A stretch of 64,000 bases of DNA. Source: Pelomonas caseinilytica. Its GTDB lineage: Bacteria > Pseudomonadota > Gammaproteobacteria > Burkholderiales > Burkholderiaceae_C. Made by a program: the position numbers and the translations under genes. Positions 8,409 through 18,885 of the stretch are shown here, piece after piece; position 1 is the stretch's first letter; each line of letters starts with the position of its first letter. The stretch is taken from assembly GCF_021353235.1 (NCBI RefSeq), contig NZ_JAJTWT010000001.1, forward strand, positions 434,001-498,000, given 5' to 3'. Under the pieces are notes generated by a model. It was not told the DNA's origin. It searched no databases and was given only the letters and a program-made list of their open reading frames with translations.

Positions 8409-10805
8409 TTACTTGGCGGCCAGGCGCTGCCAGGTGTCGATGACGGTGTCCGGGTTCAGCGAGATCGACACGATGCCCTCCTCGGCCAGCCATTCGGCGA
8501 AGTCGGCATGGTCGCTGGGGCCCTGGCCGCAGATGCCGATGTACTTGCCGGTGGCGCGGCAGGCGCGGATGGCGCGGGAGATCAAGGCCTTGACGGCCGG
8601 GTCGCGCTCGTCGAAGTCGCCGGCCAGCTGCTCCAGGCCCGAGTCGCGGTCCAGGCCCAGGGTGAGCTGGGTCAGGTCGTTGGAGCCGATGGACATGCCG
8701 TCGAAATGCTCCAGGAACTGCTCGGCCAGGATGGCATTGCTCGGCACCTCGCACATCATGATGACGCGCAGGCCGTCCTGGCCGCGCTTGAGGCCGCGCT
8801 CGGCCAGCATCTCGACCACGCGCGAAGCCTGCTTCACCGTGCGCACGAAGGGCACCATGATCTCGACGTTGGTCAGGCCCATGTCCTTGCGCACGCGCTT
8901 GAGGGCCTCGCACTCCATCGCGAAGGCATCGGAGAAGTCGCCGCTAATGTAGCGCGACGCCCCGCGGAAGCCCAGCATGGGGTTTTCCTCGTCCGGCTCG
9001 TAGCGGGTGCCGCCGATGAGCTTGCGGTACTCGTTGGACTTGAAGTCCGACAGCCGCACGATGACCGGCCGCGGGAAGAAGGCCGCGGCAATCGTCGCGA
9101 TACCCTCGGCCAGCTTGTCGATGTAGAAAGCGCGCGGCGAGGCGTGGCCCCGGGCGACCGACTCGACGGCCTTCTTGAGGTCGGCGTCGATGTTGGGATA
9201 GTCCAGGATGGCCTTGGGGTGGACGCCGATATTGTTGTTGATGATGAACTCGAGGCGGGCCAGACCCACGCCGCTGGACGGCATCTGCGCGAAGTTGAAG
9301 GCCAGCTGCGGGTTGCCGACGTTCATCATGATCTTGATCGGGCAGTAGGGCAGCTCGCCGCGGTGCACCTCGCTGATCTCGGTCTCCAGCAGGCCGTCGT
9401 AGATGTAGCCGGTGTCGCCCTCGGAGCAGGCCACGGTGACGAGCTGGCCGTCCTTGAGCTTCTCGGTGGCGTCGCCGCAGCCGACCACCGCCGGGATGCC
9501 CAGCTCGCGGGCGATGATGGCCGCGTGGCAGGTGCGGCCGCCCCGGTTGGTGACGATGGCGCTGGCGCGCTTCATGACCGGCTCCCAGTTGGGGTCGGTC
9601 ATGTCGGTGACGAGGATGTCGCCGGGCTGCACCCGCTCCATCTCGGCCACGCTCTCGACCAGGCGCACGGGGCCCGTGCCGATCTTCTGGCCGATGGCAC
9701 GGCCCTCGGCCAGCACGGCGCTGTGGGCCTTGAGCTTGTAATGGTGCTCGACCTGCCCGGCAGCCTGGCTCTTCACCGTCTCGGGGCGGGCCTGCAGGAT
9801 GTAGAGCTTGCCGTCGACGCCGTCGCGGCCCCACTCGATGTCCATCGCGCGGCCGTAGTGCTCCTCGATGATGAGGGCGTACTTCGCCAGCTCGGTCACT
9901 TCCGCATCATTGAGCGAATAGCGGTTGCGCTGCTCGGGCGCCGTGTCGACGGTCTTGACCAGCTTGCCGCTGGCCGCCTTCTCCTCGGGCGTCGCGAACT
10001 CCATGCGGATGAGCTTGGAGCCGAGGTTGCGGCGGATGATGGCCAGCTTGCCGGCCCTGAGTGCGGGCTTGTGGACGTAGAACTCGTCGGGGTTGACGGC
10101 GCCCTGCACCACCGTCTCGCCCAGGCCGTAGCTGGAGGTGATGAAGACGGCGTCGGGGAAGCCGCTCTCGGTGTCGATGGTGAACATGACGCCGGCCGAG
10201 CCGAGGTCGCTGCGCACCATGCGCTGCACGCCGGCCGACAGGGCCACGTCGCCGTGGGCAAAGCCCTTGTGCACGCGGTAGCTGATGGCGCGGTCGTTGT
10301 ACAGCGAGGCGAAGACCTCGCGCATCTTGTGCAGCACCTCGTCGATGCCGTGCACGTTCAGGAAGGTCTCCTGCTGGCCGGCGAACGAGGCGTCGGGCAG
10401 GTCCTCGGCGGTGGCGGAGGAGCGCACGGCGAAGGTGGCGTCGGGGTTGTCGGCCGTGAGCTTGGCGTAGGCGGCGCGCACCTCGGCCTCCAGGTCGGCC
10501 GGAAAGGGCTGCTGTTCGATCCAGCCGCGGATCTCCGCGCCGGCCTCGGCCAGGGCCCGGACGTCGTCGGTGTTGAGCGTGGCCAGGCGCGAGGCGATGC
10601 GCGCGTCCAGGCCCTCGTGGCGCAGGAACTGCCGGAAGGCATGCGCCGTGGTGGCGAAGCCGCCAGGCACGCGCACGCCGCTGGCGGCGAGCTGCGAGAT
10701 CATTTCGCCGAGGCTGGCGTTCTTGCCGCCAACGACCTCGACGTCGGTCATCCTCAGGTTCTCAAACGGTACGACCAGGGCGGTCGCCTCGAACAGGGTG
10801 GACAT
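8409..10805 (-). CDS. ppsA: Phosphoenolpyruvate synthase
   Basis: 798 aa, normal for PpsA. It makes PEP from pyruvate and ATP, giving AMP and phosphate. Domains in order: the ATP-binding domain ([11 protein letters not shown] near residue 28, [23 protein letters not shown]); the swivelling phospho-His domain with [21 protein letters not shown], catalytic His at about residue 427; and the TIM-barrel pyruvate domain ([37 protein letters not shown]). GGAG lies 8 nt upstream of the ATG. Its regulator ppsR is divergent, so a gluconeogenic switch is encoded here. Confidence 0.98.
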   Translation of the reverse strand: MSTLFEATALVVPFENLRMTDVEVVGGKNASLGEMISQLAASGVRVPGGFATTAHAFRQFLRHEGLDARIASRLATLNTDDVRALAEAGAEIRGWIEQQPFPADLEAEVRAAYAKLTADNPDATFAVRSSATAEDLPDASFAGQQETFLNVHGIDEVLHKMREVFASLYNDRAISYRVHKGFAHGDVALSAGVQRMVRSDLGSAGVMFTIDTESGFPDAVFITSSYGLGETVVQGAVNPDEFYVHKPALRAGKLAIIRRNLGSKLIRMEFATPEEKAASGKLVKTVDTAPEQRNRYSLNDAEVTELAKYALIIEEHYGRAMDIEWGRDGVDGKLYILQARPETVKSQAAGQVEHHYKLKAHSAVLAEGRAIGQKIGTGPVRLVESVAEMERVQPGDILVTDMTDPNWEPVMKRASAIVTNRGGRTCHAAIIARELGIPAVVGCGDATEKLKDGQLVTVACSEGDTGYIYDGLLETEISEVHRGELPYCPIKIMMNVGNPQLAFNFAQMPSSGVGLARLEFIINNNIGVHPKAILDYPNIDADLKKAVESVARGHASPRAFYIDKLAEGIATIAAAFFPRPVIVRLSDFKSNEYRKLIGGTRYEPDEENPMLGFRGASRYISGDFSDAFAMECEALKRVRKDMGLTNVEIMVPFVRTVKQASRVVEMLAERGLKRGQDGLRVIMMCEVPSNAILAEQFLEHFDGMSIGSNDLTQLTLGLDRDSGLEQLAGDFDERDPAVKALISRAIRACRATGKYIGICGQGPSDHADFAEWLAEEGIVSISLNPDTVIDTWQRLAAK

Positions 10806-10968
10806 GGGAAAGCTCCAGGAGGTTGAAAAACCGGGGCCATCGCGTCGTCCGTGCCCATGGAGGGTGGCGCCGAGCCAGGGGGCTCAAGGCAGGCGCGGCT
10901 CCATCCATTTCTGGATTCTTGTCGGAGGAGGGAGGCACGCATGGGCGGGTCGCGAGGATTTGGCGGCG

Positions 10969-10997
10969 ATTCTAGGCGCTGCGTACCGGCGTGTAAC
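10969..10997 (-). promoter_or_regulatory. Candidate sigma70 promoter for ppsA
   Basis: On the minus strand GTTACA (10992-10997) and TAGAAT (10969-10974) are 17 nt apart, matching consensus at 4/6 and 5/6. Transcription would start near 10962 and leave a leader of about 155 nt before ppsA. The long leader is notable, but I could not identify a specific RNA element in it. Confidence 0.5.
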
Positions 10998-11068
10998 TGC
11001 GCCAGCCCGTGCACTATGTCCGCCCCCGCGCCCACCACCCCCAGGCACGGGGGGCGGGCGGCGCTCGC

Positions 11069-11074
11069 TATCAT
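11069..11074 (+). promoter_or_regulatory. Possible -10 element for ppsR
   Basis: TATCAT matches the -10 consensus at 5 of 6 positions and lies 29 nt before the ppsR ATG. No convincing -35 is seen 16-18 nt upstream, where the sequence is a G-rich tract, so an activator would be needed. Weak call. Confidence 0.25.
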
Positions 11075-11103
11075 GGCCGCGCCTCGACTCCACGGACACC
11101 GTC

Positions 11104-11925
11104 ATGACCGCCAGAACCGTCTACTTCGTCTCTGACGGCACCGGCATCACCGCCGAAACCTTCGGCAACTCCATCCTCGCGCAGTTCGCCATCAAGCCCC
11201 GCCACGTGCGCCGGCCCTTCATCGACTCGGCCGAGAAGGCCCACGCCGTCGTCGGCGAGATCAACGAGACGGCCGTGCGCGAAGGTCAGCGGCCCATCGT
11301 CTTCGCCACCCTGGTGGACCGCGACGTGCTGCGCATCGTGCGCGAGCACTGCCAGGGCAAGGTGATGGACATGTTCGGCACCTTCATCGAGCCGCTGGAG
11401 GACGAGTTCGGCATCAAGAGCAACCACCGCGTCGGCCGCTTCTCCGACGTGGCGCAGAGCCAGGAGTACCACGACCGCATCGAGGCCATCAATTTCTCGC
11501 TGGCCCACGACGACGGGCAGTCGGCCCGCAACCTCGATGCCGCCGAGGTCATCCTGGTGGGCGTGAGCCGCTGCGGCAAGACGCCGACCTCCCTCTACCT
11601 CGCCATGCAGCACGGCATCAAGGCGGCCAACTACCCCCTCATCCCTGAAGACTTCGAGCGCCGCAAGCTGCCGGCGCCGCTGCTCACGCACAAGCGCAAG
11701 TGCTTCGGCCTGACCATCGACCCCGAGCGCCTGGCCTCCATCCGCAACGAACGCCGCCCGGGCAGCAAGTACGCCGACGCGCTGAACTGCCGCTACGAGG
11801 TCAACGAGGCCGAAGCCATGATGAAGCGCGAGGGCATCTCGTGGCTGTCGTCGACGCACAAGTCCATCGAGGAGATCGCGACGACCATCCTGCGCGACAT
11901 CCGGCCGGACCGCCTCATCTACTGA
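11104..11925 (+). CDS. ppsR: PEP synthase regulatory protein (kinase/pyrophosphorylase, DUF299)
   Basis: 273 aa. It begins MTARTVYFVSDGTGITAETFG, the DUF299 signature. The P-loop GVSRCGKTPTSLYLA lies at about residues 153-166, followed by KAANYPLIPEDF. Proteins of this family inactivate PEP synthase by ADP-dependent phosphorylation of a Thr next to the catalytic His and reactivate it by phosphate-dependent dephosphorylation. Divergent placement next to ppsA supports this over the related PPDK regulator. The ATG at 11104 starts the conserved sequence; the longer upstream frame is non-coding. Confidence 0.96.
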   Translation: MTARTVYFVSDGTGITAETFGNSILAQFAIKPRHVRRPFIDSAEKAHAVVGEINETAVREGQRPIVFATLVDRDVLRIVREHCQGKVMDMFGTFIEPLEDEFGIKSNHRVGRFSDVAQSQEYHDRIEAINFSLAHDDGQSARNLDAAEVILVGVSRCGKTPTSLYLAMQHGIKAANYPLIPEDFERRKLPAPLLTHKRKCFGLTIDPERLASIRNERRPGSKYADALNCRYEVNEAEAMMKREGISWLSSTHKSIEEIATTILRDIRPDRLIY

Positions 11926-12809
11926 TGCCCGCGTCGGCCCTCGCCCTCGTCCTCGCCGCCGCCCTCCTGCACGCCGTCTGGAACCTCGCCGCCAAGAAGT
12001 GGGGCGGCGGACCGCATTTCGTCCTGGCCTGTTCGGCCGGCGTCACGGTGTTGTGGCTACCCGCGGTGCTATGGGTGGGCTTCGCCGAACTGCCTTACTG
12101 GACGGCCACCGCCTGGGCCTGCGTCGGCGCGAGCGCCCTGGTCCACCTGCTGTACTTCAACTGCCTGCTGGCCGGCTACCGGGCCAGCGACCTGACCGTC
12201 GTCCACCCCGTGGCCCGCGGCAGCGGCCCGCTGCTGTCGGCCGTGGCGGCCGTGCTGCTGCTGGGCGAGACGCTGGGCGCCGCCGGCCTGCTGGGGCTGG
12301 CGGGCGTGGTGGGCGGCATCCTGCTCATCACCATGGGCCCGCGCCTCATCGGCCGCGGCGTGGCGCATGACGCCGCCACCGCACGGCGGCGGCGCCACGG
12401 CCTGTACTGGGGCGCCGCCACCGGCACGCTGATCGCCGGCTACACGGTGCTCGACGGCTATGCCGTGAAGATGCTGGCGGTGTCTCCGCTGATGATGGAC
12501 TACTTCGGCAACGTGCTGCGCGTGCCGCTGCAGCTGCCGGTGGTGCTACGGGACCCGGCCGGCTTCATGCCCGAGCTGCGCCGCTCGTGGCGGGCCGTGC
12601 TGGCCGTCGCCGGCCTCGGCCCACTCGCCTACATCCTCGTACTGCTGGCCGTGCGCGAGGCGCCGCTGTCGCGCGTGGCGCCCGCCCGCGAGGTGTCGAT
12701 GCTGTTCGCCGCGCTGCTGGGCGGGCAGTTGCTGGGCGAAGGCGAACGCGGCTGGCGGCTGGCCGGCGCGGCGCTGATCGGCGCGGGCGTGATCGCTCTG
12801 GCAGCTTGA
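11925..12809 (+). CDS. EamA/DMT-family transporter
   Basis: 294 aa, hydrophobic throughout, with about ten predicted membrane helices in two EamA repeats (first MPASALALVLAAALLHAVWNLAAKK). A basic loop (about residues 139-160) separates the halves, and a conserved VAPAREVSMLFAALLGG ends the second. Its ATG overlaps the ppsR stop by 1 nt (TGATG), so translation is probably coupled to ppsR. The substrate is unknown; DMT members export amino acids, nucleosides or other metabolites. Coupling to ppsR suggests a link to central carbon metabolism (inference only). Confidence 0.85.
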   Translation: MPASALALVLAAALLHAVWNLAAKKWGGGPHFVLACSAGVTVLWLPAVLWVGFAELPYWTATAWACVGASALVHLLYFNCLLAGYRASDLTVVHPVARGSGPLLSAVAAVLLLGETLGAAGLLGLAGVVGGILLITMGPRLIGRGVAHDAATARRRRHGLYWGAATGTLIAGYTVLDGYAVKMLAVSPLMMDYFGNVLRVPLQLPVVLRDPAGFMPELRRSWRAVLAVAGLGPLAYILVLLAVREAPLSRVAPAREVSMLFAALLGGQLLGEGERGWRLAGAALIGAGVIALAA

Positions 12810-12821
12810 GGAGGGGTGCCG

Positions 12822-13988
12822 TCAGGGCACCATCAGCTGGACCCGATACGGCACGGGCGCTTCGACGCCCGCATCCGTCGCCAGGAAGACATCCGCCGTG
12901 TAGGCGCCTCGCGTCAGGCAACTGACCCTCGGCAAGTCAACGCCGCAGGCATCGGGCGAGACGAGGAACACCGTCCCCATGGAGAACGCGCCGGCCGACG
13001 CCGGCTGCAGGAAGAGCCACCGGACCGAGCCGGAGCTTGCCGAATAAGCGATGTGGCCGACCCGCGTGTATTTCGCGCCATCGGCGGCGACGACGCTCAG
13101 CCCTATGTCACCGTTCGACGAGGATTGGACCGACATGGTGGAGGGCTGATAGAGCATCCGCTGGCCGGAATCCTTGACGACGTAGTTGACGTCGACCGCG
13201 CTTTCCGCGGCGATGGAGCTGTTTCCGACGATGGACGACAGCTTCAGCTTGGCCGAGTAGTTGCCGACGGGTGCCGGCGGGAACAGCAATGCGCCCGCAA
13301 CGGCCTGCCCCGGCACGATGGCGCCATATTGGAGCAAGGCGAGCCGGGCGTTCGCCTGGGCGGACGACCAGTCGGTTTCGAACGGCGGGATGCTGCCGAC
13401 GCCGGCAAAGTCCGACGGAACGTTCAGCGTGACCGGCCGATTCACCGCATTTGCGCCGTACGCATCCGCCAGGACGGCGCCGAACGGCACCTCGACCGTG
13501 ATGGGTGACGAGTCGGCGAGTCTCACACCTGGGGCGATCGTCAGCTTGTAGGGAATCGACAGCGGCGAGTTGCCCAGCGAGGTTTTGCAGGCGACGTCGA
13601 TACAGACGTTCAGCCTCAGATTGCCCTCCAGGGTGCCGGCCTTGCCCAAGGTGGACTTCAGCTTCAACAGGATGCGGTTGTCGACTCCCGTGGGCGAAAT
13701 GGTGGTGCTCGCGACCTCGAAGAGCCCCGTGCCGTCCTCGATGATCATGTAGATGGTCTGGCCGGACAGGCGGGTCAGGTCGCCCACGACATCGGCGGAC
13801 AGCTCGACGCCGAAGATCGACCGCTCGGTTTCGACGGCCTGGATGTCGACGCGCTGAGGCTTCAGATTGCTCACGCGGACAGCCGCGGACAACGCCGGTG
13901 TCTCCTGCACGGGCGAGCCGCCCCCGCCGCCGCAGCCTGCAAGAGTCAAGGCAGCGCCCAGGACCCAGCCGGTCCAGATACTTTTCAT
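12822..13988 (-). CDS. Hypothetical lipoprotein, Ser/Val-rich
   Basis: 388 aa. It has a lipoprotein signal peptide with lipobox LAGC (Cys19), followed by a GGGGGS tether. The mature part is rich in Ser, Val, Ala and Thr with short alternating hydrophobic stretches, suggesting beta-sandwich repeats. Two Cys (SPDACGVDLPRVSC) near the end may form a disulfide. I recognise no family. It is convergent with the transporter (12 bp gap) and stands alone. Base composition differs from its neighbours: counted lines at 13141 and 13201 are 62% and 60% GC against 82% in a transporter line at 12241. Recent acquisition or relaxed constraint is possible. Confidence 0.7.
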   Translation of the reverse strand: MKSIWTGWVLGAALTLAGCGGGGGSPVQETPALSAAVRVSNLKPQRVDIQAVETERSIFGVELSADVVGDLTRLSGQTIYMIIEDGTGLFEVASTTISPTGVDNRILLKLKSTLGKAGTLEGNLRLNVCIDVACKTSLGNSPLSIPYKLTIAPGVRLADSSPITVEVPFGAVLADAYGANAVNRPVTLNVPSDFAGVGSIPPFETDWSSAQANARLALLQYGAIVPGQAVAGALLFPPAPVGNYSAKLKLSSIVGNSSIAAESAVDVNYVVKDSGQRMLYQPSTMSVQSSSNGDIGLSVVAADGAKYTRVGHIAYSASSGSVRWLFLQPASAGAFSMGTVFLVSPDACGVDLPRVSCLTRGAYTADVFLATDAGVEAPVPYRVQLMVP

Positions 13989-14103
13989 TCGTTTGCTCCC
14001 TGGAAAGGGCGCGATTTTGAAGGCCCGCGCTGCTTCGTCCCGCGAGGTGGATCACCGGCTTGAGGGGTCAGGCGGTGGTCAGGCGGCAATGGCCGCGAGC
14101 GGC

Positions 14104-15651
14104 TCAGGGAATCCGATAGAACGGATTGGGCAGCAGGAAGGCCTTTTCGGCATAGCCGCCGGACAGGTCGCTGGGCTGATCGCCCACCGTGGCGAGGATC
14201 TGGTAGCCCTGCATCACGATGCGGGCGCGCTCGGCGGCCTTGAAGCTGGCGGCGGAATACATGCTGTGCGAGCCATCCGGGCGCAGCACGAGGCGGGCCC
14301 AGCCGTCGTAGCCCGCGGCGCGCAGGTTGGCCTCGGTGACGGCGCGTTCGGCCTCCCTGCGGCCGGTGATGAAGAACACCGCCACGCCCGCGGCACGCGC
14401 GGCCTGGTAGAGCTTGAGCGTGGCCGCGATGGCGGGGGCGCGACCCTGCTGGTCCCAGGCCAGCGCACCGCAGGCGGTGCCGGGTGCCGCCGTGCAGTCG
14501 CCGTTGATGATGTAGCCGAAGTCGTTCTGGGCCATCTGCGCCCAGTTGTCCAGCGAGGTCTCGTCGATGTCCAGCACCAGCGCCGGCTTGGCGACCTGCT
14601 TCGCGCGCGACAGCACGTAGGCGGTGGCGGCAGCGTCCGTCTCGGCCTGGTCACGCTCGTAGCCGCTCGGGCCGCCGGCGGCCGGGCGCTCGTGGTAAGC
14701 CTTGAACTGGACCTTCAGCTCGCCGAGGTTGGTGGACGGCTGCAGGCCCTTCTCGGCGCTGGGCCAGGGCGTCGTGGCCACCGGCGCGCTGCAGGACCCG
14801 GGCGCGAAGGTCTCGTTGAGCAGCCGGGCCAGGCGCAGGCCGCCCAGGGCGAGCTGCTGGTCCAGCATGGGCAGCACGGCGGCGTAGTAGGCGTCGTCGA
14901 TCGTGCCGTCGGCGGGGATGAGCTGGTCGTTCCAGACCAGTTCGCCCACGGCGTGCGACTGCATGGCCCAGTCGGCGGGTTGGTCGCCGCCGCTCTTCAG
15001 GTCGAAGTCCTGCGTGGCCAGCAGCGTCTTCTCGAGGCGGTCGACGTAGGCGCCCCAGTTCCAGACGGTGCGGCGGATGAGGCCGGAGTCCCACAGCGAA
15101 TGCAGGTTGCCGCTTTCCAGCGCGCAGGCGCCCTTGCAGGTCTGGCCATGCAGGCTGCCGTGCACCTTGAAGCCGTTGCCGCCCTCCAGGTCGCCGGTAG
15201 CATGCAGGGGCTGGTGCAGGTCGCCCACGAAGTGCACGACGTAGCGCAGCGCCTCGCGCCGGGCCTCCTCGGCCGGCGCACAGCGCAGGTTCTGCTGGGC
15301 GCGGCGCAGTGCGTTGACGACGCAGTCGCCCTTCTCGGACGGCGCGCAAAAGGCCTTCTCGTCGTACTCGTGCACGCCGCGCGGCATGTCGACGAAATGC
15401 AGGTTGAAATCACCCTTGCGCTCGCCGCGCACGTCGTCGGGCCAGCTCGCGACCGAGGCGAGGCTGGCGCCGCCCTGCAGCTTCGCGACCGCGGCGGCCG
15501 CGGCGGGCGTGAGCCGGCGCTGGGCGATCTCGGCCACGATGGCGTGGCCCTCCTGGCCCCAGGCGTGGCACCAGGTCGGCGCCAGGGCCAGCAGGGTCAG
15601 CGCGGCCACCGCACCAAGGCGGCGGATCGGGAGGAGTCGGGATGCGGGCAT
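14104..15651 (-). CDS. Secreted S1/P1 nuclease fused to HAD-type acid phosphatase
   Basis: 515 aa from ATG 15651, which opens a clean signal peptide ending CHA/WGQEGH. The predicted mature N-terminus Trp31 and His36 match Trp1 and His6, zinc ligands of P1 nuclease. The other ligands are visible in ASWPDDVRGE, NLHFVDMP, VHFVGDLHQPLHATGDLEGG and NLHSLWD. A second domain (about residues 330-515) has all HAD subfamily IIIB motifs: LVLDIDETSLDN, FFITGRRE, an ASFKAAER Lys and GDQPSDLSGG. The enzyme would cut RNA/ssDNA to 5'-nucleotides and then dephosphorylate them outside the cytoplasm. This activity pairing is inferred from motifs. Confidence 0.9.
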   Translation of the reverse strand: MPASRLLPIRRLGAVAALTLLALAPTWCHAWGQEGHAIVAEIAQRRLTPAAAAAVAKLQGGASLASVASWPDDVRGERKGDFNLHFVDMPRGVHEYDEKAFCAPSEKGDCVVNALRRAQQNLRCAPAEEARREALRYVVHFVGDLHQPLHATGDLEGGNGFKVHGSLHGQTCKGACALESGNLHSLWDSGLIRRTVWNWGAYVDRLEKTLLATQDFDLKSGGDQPADWAMQSHAVGELVWNDQLIPADGTIDDAYYAAVLPMLDQQLALGGLRLARLLNETFAPGSCSAPVATTPWPSAEKGLQPSTNLGELKVQFKAYHERPAAGGPSGYERDQAETDAAATAYVLSRAKQVAKPALVLDIDETSLDNWAQMAQNDFGYIINGDCTAAPGTACGALAWDQQGRAPAIAATLKLYQAARAAGVAVFFITGRREAERAVTEANLRAAGYDGWARLVLRPDGSHSMYSAASFKAAERARIVMQGYQILATVGDQPSDLSGGYAEKAFLLPNPFYRIP

Positions 15652-15716
15652 GTCGCTCTCGATGGCGGGAAGCCGTGTAGTGTCCGGCCAACCGCGGGCT
15701 CCGTTCAGACCCGGCG

Positions 15717-16067
15717 TCAGCCCGCCCCGCCGGGCGCCAACATGGACGCGTTGACCGCCCCGCATTCCGCGTCGTCGTCATCGAAGATGACGATGAACCA
15801 GAACGACTGCGCCGGCGAGCCGTGCACGGCCTGGAGTTCGGAGGCCGGCCTGGAGAGCTTCAGCTTGAGGTCGAGCGACAGTTCGTCGGCCCCGACGAGA
15901 TCCTGGCGCGCGATGGCTTCGAGCTCCGCCGGGTCCTCTCGAAAGTCCAGCACCACGACGAGATCGTTGGTCTTGAAGCGCCGCTGGGCCGCCTGGGCGA
16001 AGTTCGTGATGCGCTCGTCGAGGATTTCCTGGATGCGGTCAGGCGTGGGCGCTGGAGTCGCAGTCAT
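15717..16067 (-). CDS. Small hypothetical protein translationally coupled to glgA
   Basis: 116 aa, no family recognised. It has a Pro-rich start, a helical part (RIQEILDERITNFAQAAQRRF), then alternating hydrophobic and charged segments, including VVVLDFREDP and the unusual SFWFIVIFDDDDAECG. There is no signal peptide or membrane helix, so it is probably a small acidic cytoplasmic protein. Its ATG overlaps the glgA stop (ATGA), so it is likely made together with glycogen synthase. A link to glycogen metabolism is inference from that overlap only. Confidence 0.6.
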   Translation of the reverse strand: MTATPAPTPDRIQEILDERITNFAQAAQRRFKTNDLVVVLDFREDPAELEAIARQDLVGADELSLDLKLKLSRPASELQAVHGSPAQSFWFIVIFDDDDAECGAVNASMLAPGGAG

Positions 16068-17538
16068 CGCGGTTCATCTCCTGGGGCGGCCAGCACGCCA
16101 CGATAGACCTGCATGTAGCGGGCCGCCGCATCGTCCCAGCTGAAGTGCTGGCGCATCGCCGCCGCGCGCACGCGTGCCCAGAACTCCTGCCGGCTCCACA
16201 ACGCGAAGGCGCGGCGCAGCGCTCGGCGGTAGGCCTCGGCCGTGAAGGCGTTGAAGACGAAGCCCGTCGCCGTGCCGGCGGCCAGGTCTTCAAGCGTGCA
16301 GTCCACCACCGTGTCCGCGAGGCCGCCGACGCGGTGCACCAGCGGCTGCGCACCGTAGCTCAGGCCGTAGAGCTGGGTCAGCCCGCAGGGCTCGAAACGG
16401 CTGGGCACGAGGACCACGTCGCTGCCCGCGACGATGCGGTGGGCCAGCCCTTCGTCCATGCCGGTGCGGCGCGCGACCCGGCCCGGGTGCCTGGCCGCGG
16501 CCTCGCCGAAGGCGGCTTCCAGCCGGGCGTCGCCGCTGCCGAGGACGACCAGTTGGCCGCCACCGTCGAGCAGGTCGTCCAGCGCCTCCAGCACCAAGGG
16601 CAGGCCCTTCTGCTCGGTGAGGCGGCTGACGATGCCGAAGAGGGGGGCGTCCGGCTTTGCATCGAGCCCGCATTCGCGCTGCAGCGCGGCCTTGCAGGCG
16701 GCCTTGCCGTCGGGCTGGTCAGCGTCGTAGGCGGCCGCGAGGCTCGCATCGCTGGCGGGTGACCACACGCCGTAGTCGACACCGTTCAGGATGCCGTGCA
16801 GCACGCCGGCGCGATGGCGCAGCAGGCCGTCCAGGCCGCAGCCCTGCTCGGGCGTCTGGATCTCCTTCGCATAGCTCGGGCTGACCGTGGTAATGGCATC
16901 GGCGAAATGCAGGCCGGCCTTCATGAAGCTCACCTGGCCGTAGAACTCAAGGCCCTCGACGGCGTAGAAATGCGGCGGCAGGCCGAGCTCGCAGAAGAGG
17001 TCGGCCGGAAAGAGGCCCTGGTAGGCGAGGTTGTGGATGGTGAAGACCGTCCTGGCGTCGGTGCGCCGGCGCGAGCGGCTCGCCGCGACGTGGGCGCAGG
17101 CCAGGCCCGCATGCCAGTCGTGGGCGTGGACGATGCCGGGGCGCCAGCTGCCATCCACGCCCTCGGCCAGCCGCGACGCCGCCAGGCCCAGCAGCGCGAA
17201 GCGGCGGTGGTTGTCGGCATAGGCCACACCGGCGGCGTCGGCGTAGGGGTTGCCGGGGCGGTCGAAGAGGCCGGGGGCGTCCAGCACGTAGACGGGCATC
17301 TCGAAGCCCGGCAGCCGCCCACGCAGCAGGGCCGCGCGGCCCTCGCTCCAGGGCAGGGCCACGGGCGCGACGGCGCATTCCTTCCCGAGGGCTTCGCGGA
17401 TGGCCGGGAAACCCGGCACCAGCAGGCGCGGCTCGGCACCGGCCGCGGCGAGCGCGGCAGGCAGTGCACCCGCCACATCGGCCAGCCCGCCGGTCTTCAG
17501 CAGCGGGTACAGCTCCGCGCTGACCTGCAGGACGCGCG

Positions 17539-17542
<4 letters not shown>
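16064..17542 (-). CDS. glgA: Glycogen synthase (ADP-glucose)
   Basis: 492 aa from a GTG at 17542 that overlaps the glgC stop (GTGA). The start is fixed by the conserved N-terminus [17 protein letters not shown], with the ADP-glucose-binding KTGG at residues 16-19. Other GT5 marks are [31 protein letters not shown] and [17 protein letters not shown], followed by VGGLADTV. It elongates alpha-1,4-glucan from ADP-glucose. It lies directly after glgC; the branching enzyme gene glgB is not in the window. Confidence 0.96.
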
Positions 17543-18798
<1,256 letters not shown>

Positions 18799-18885
18799 GA
18801 CCGGACTCCGACTGGGGCCTGTGTGCAGGCTCTGGATGCCTGCAGTGTGCGTCCAGTCTCCCATCGCCCCGCTGGGGGCTTCCCC

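Larger units (their letters stand above)
10806..11103. promoter_or_regulatory. 298-bp divergent ppsA/ppsR intergenic region
   Basis: No gene is seen here. It holds a good ppsA promoter (10969-10997) and, near the other end, a TATCAT that could serve ppsR. Short open frames on both strands lack family content and are rejected. A C/G-rich tract (about 11023-11062) lies upstream of the ppsR -10 candidate. Confidence 0.5.

Noticed and set aside
6088-8952. 954-codon plus-strand frame across rpsF upstream region, the symporter and ppsA end
   Set aside because: Spans three real genes on the other strand and is rich in Arg/Gln/Gly/Ala typical of antisense frames in GC-rich DNA.
8508-10826. 772-codon plus-strand frame opposite ppsA
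   Set aside because: Antisense shadow of ppsA; no motif or signal peptide.
10851-11135. 94-codon plus-strand frame in the ppsA/ppsR gap
   Set aside because: Runs into ppsR in another frame; Arg/Pro/Gly-rich, no supported start.
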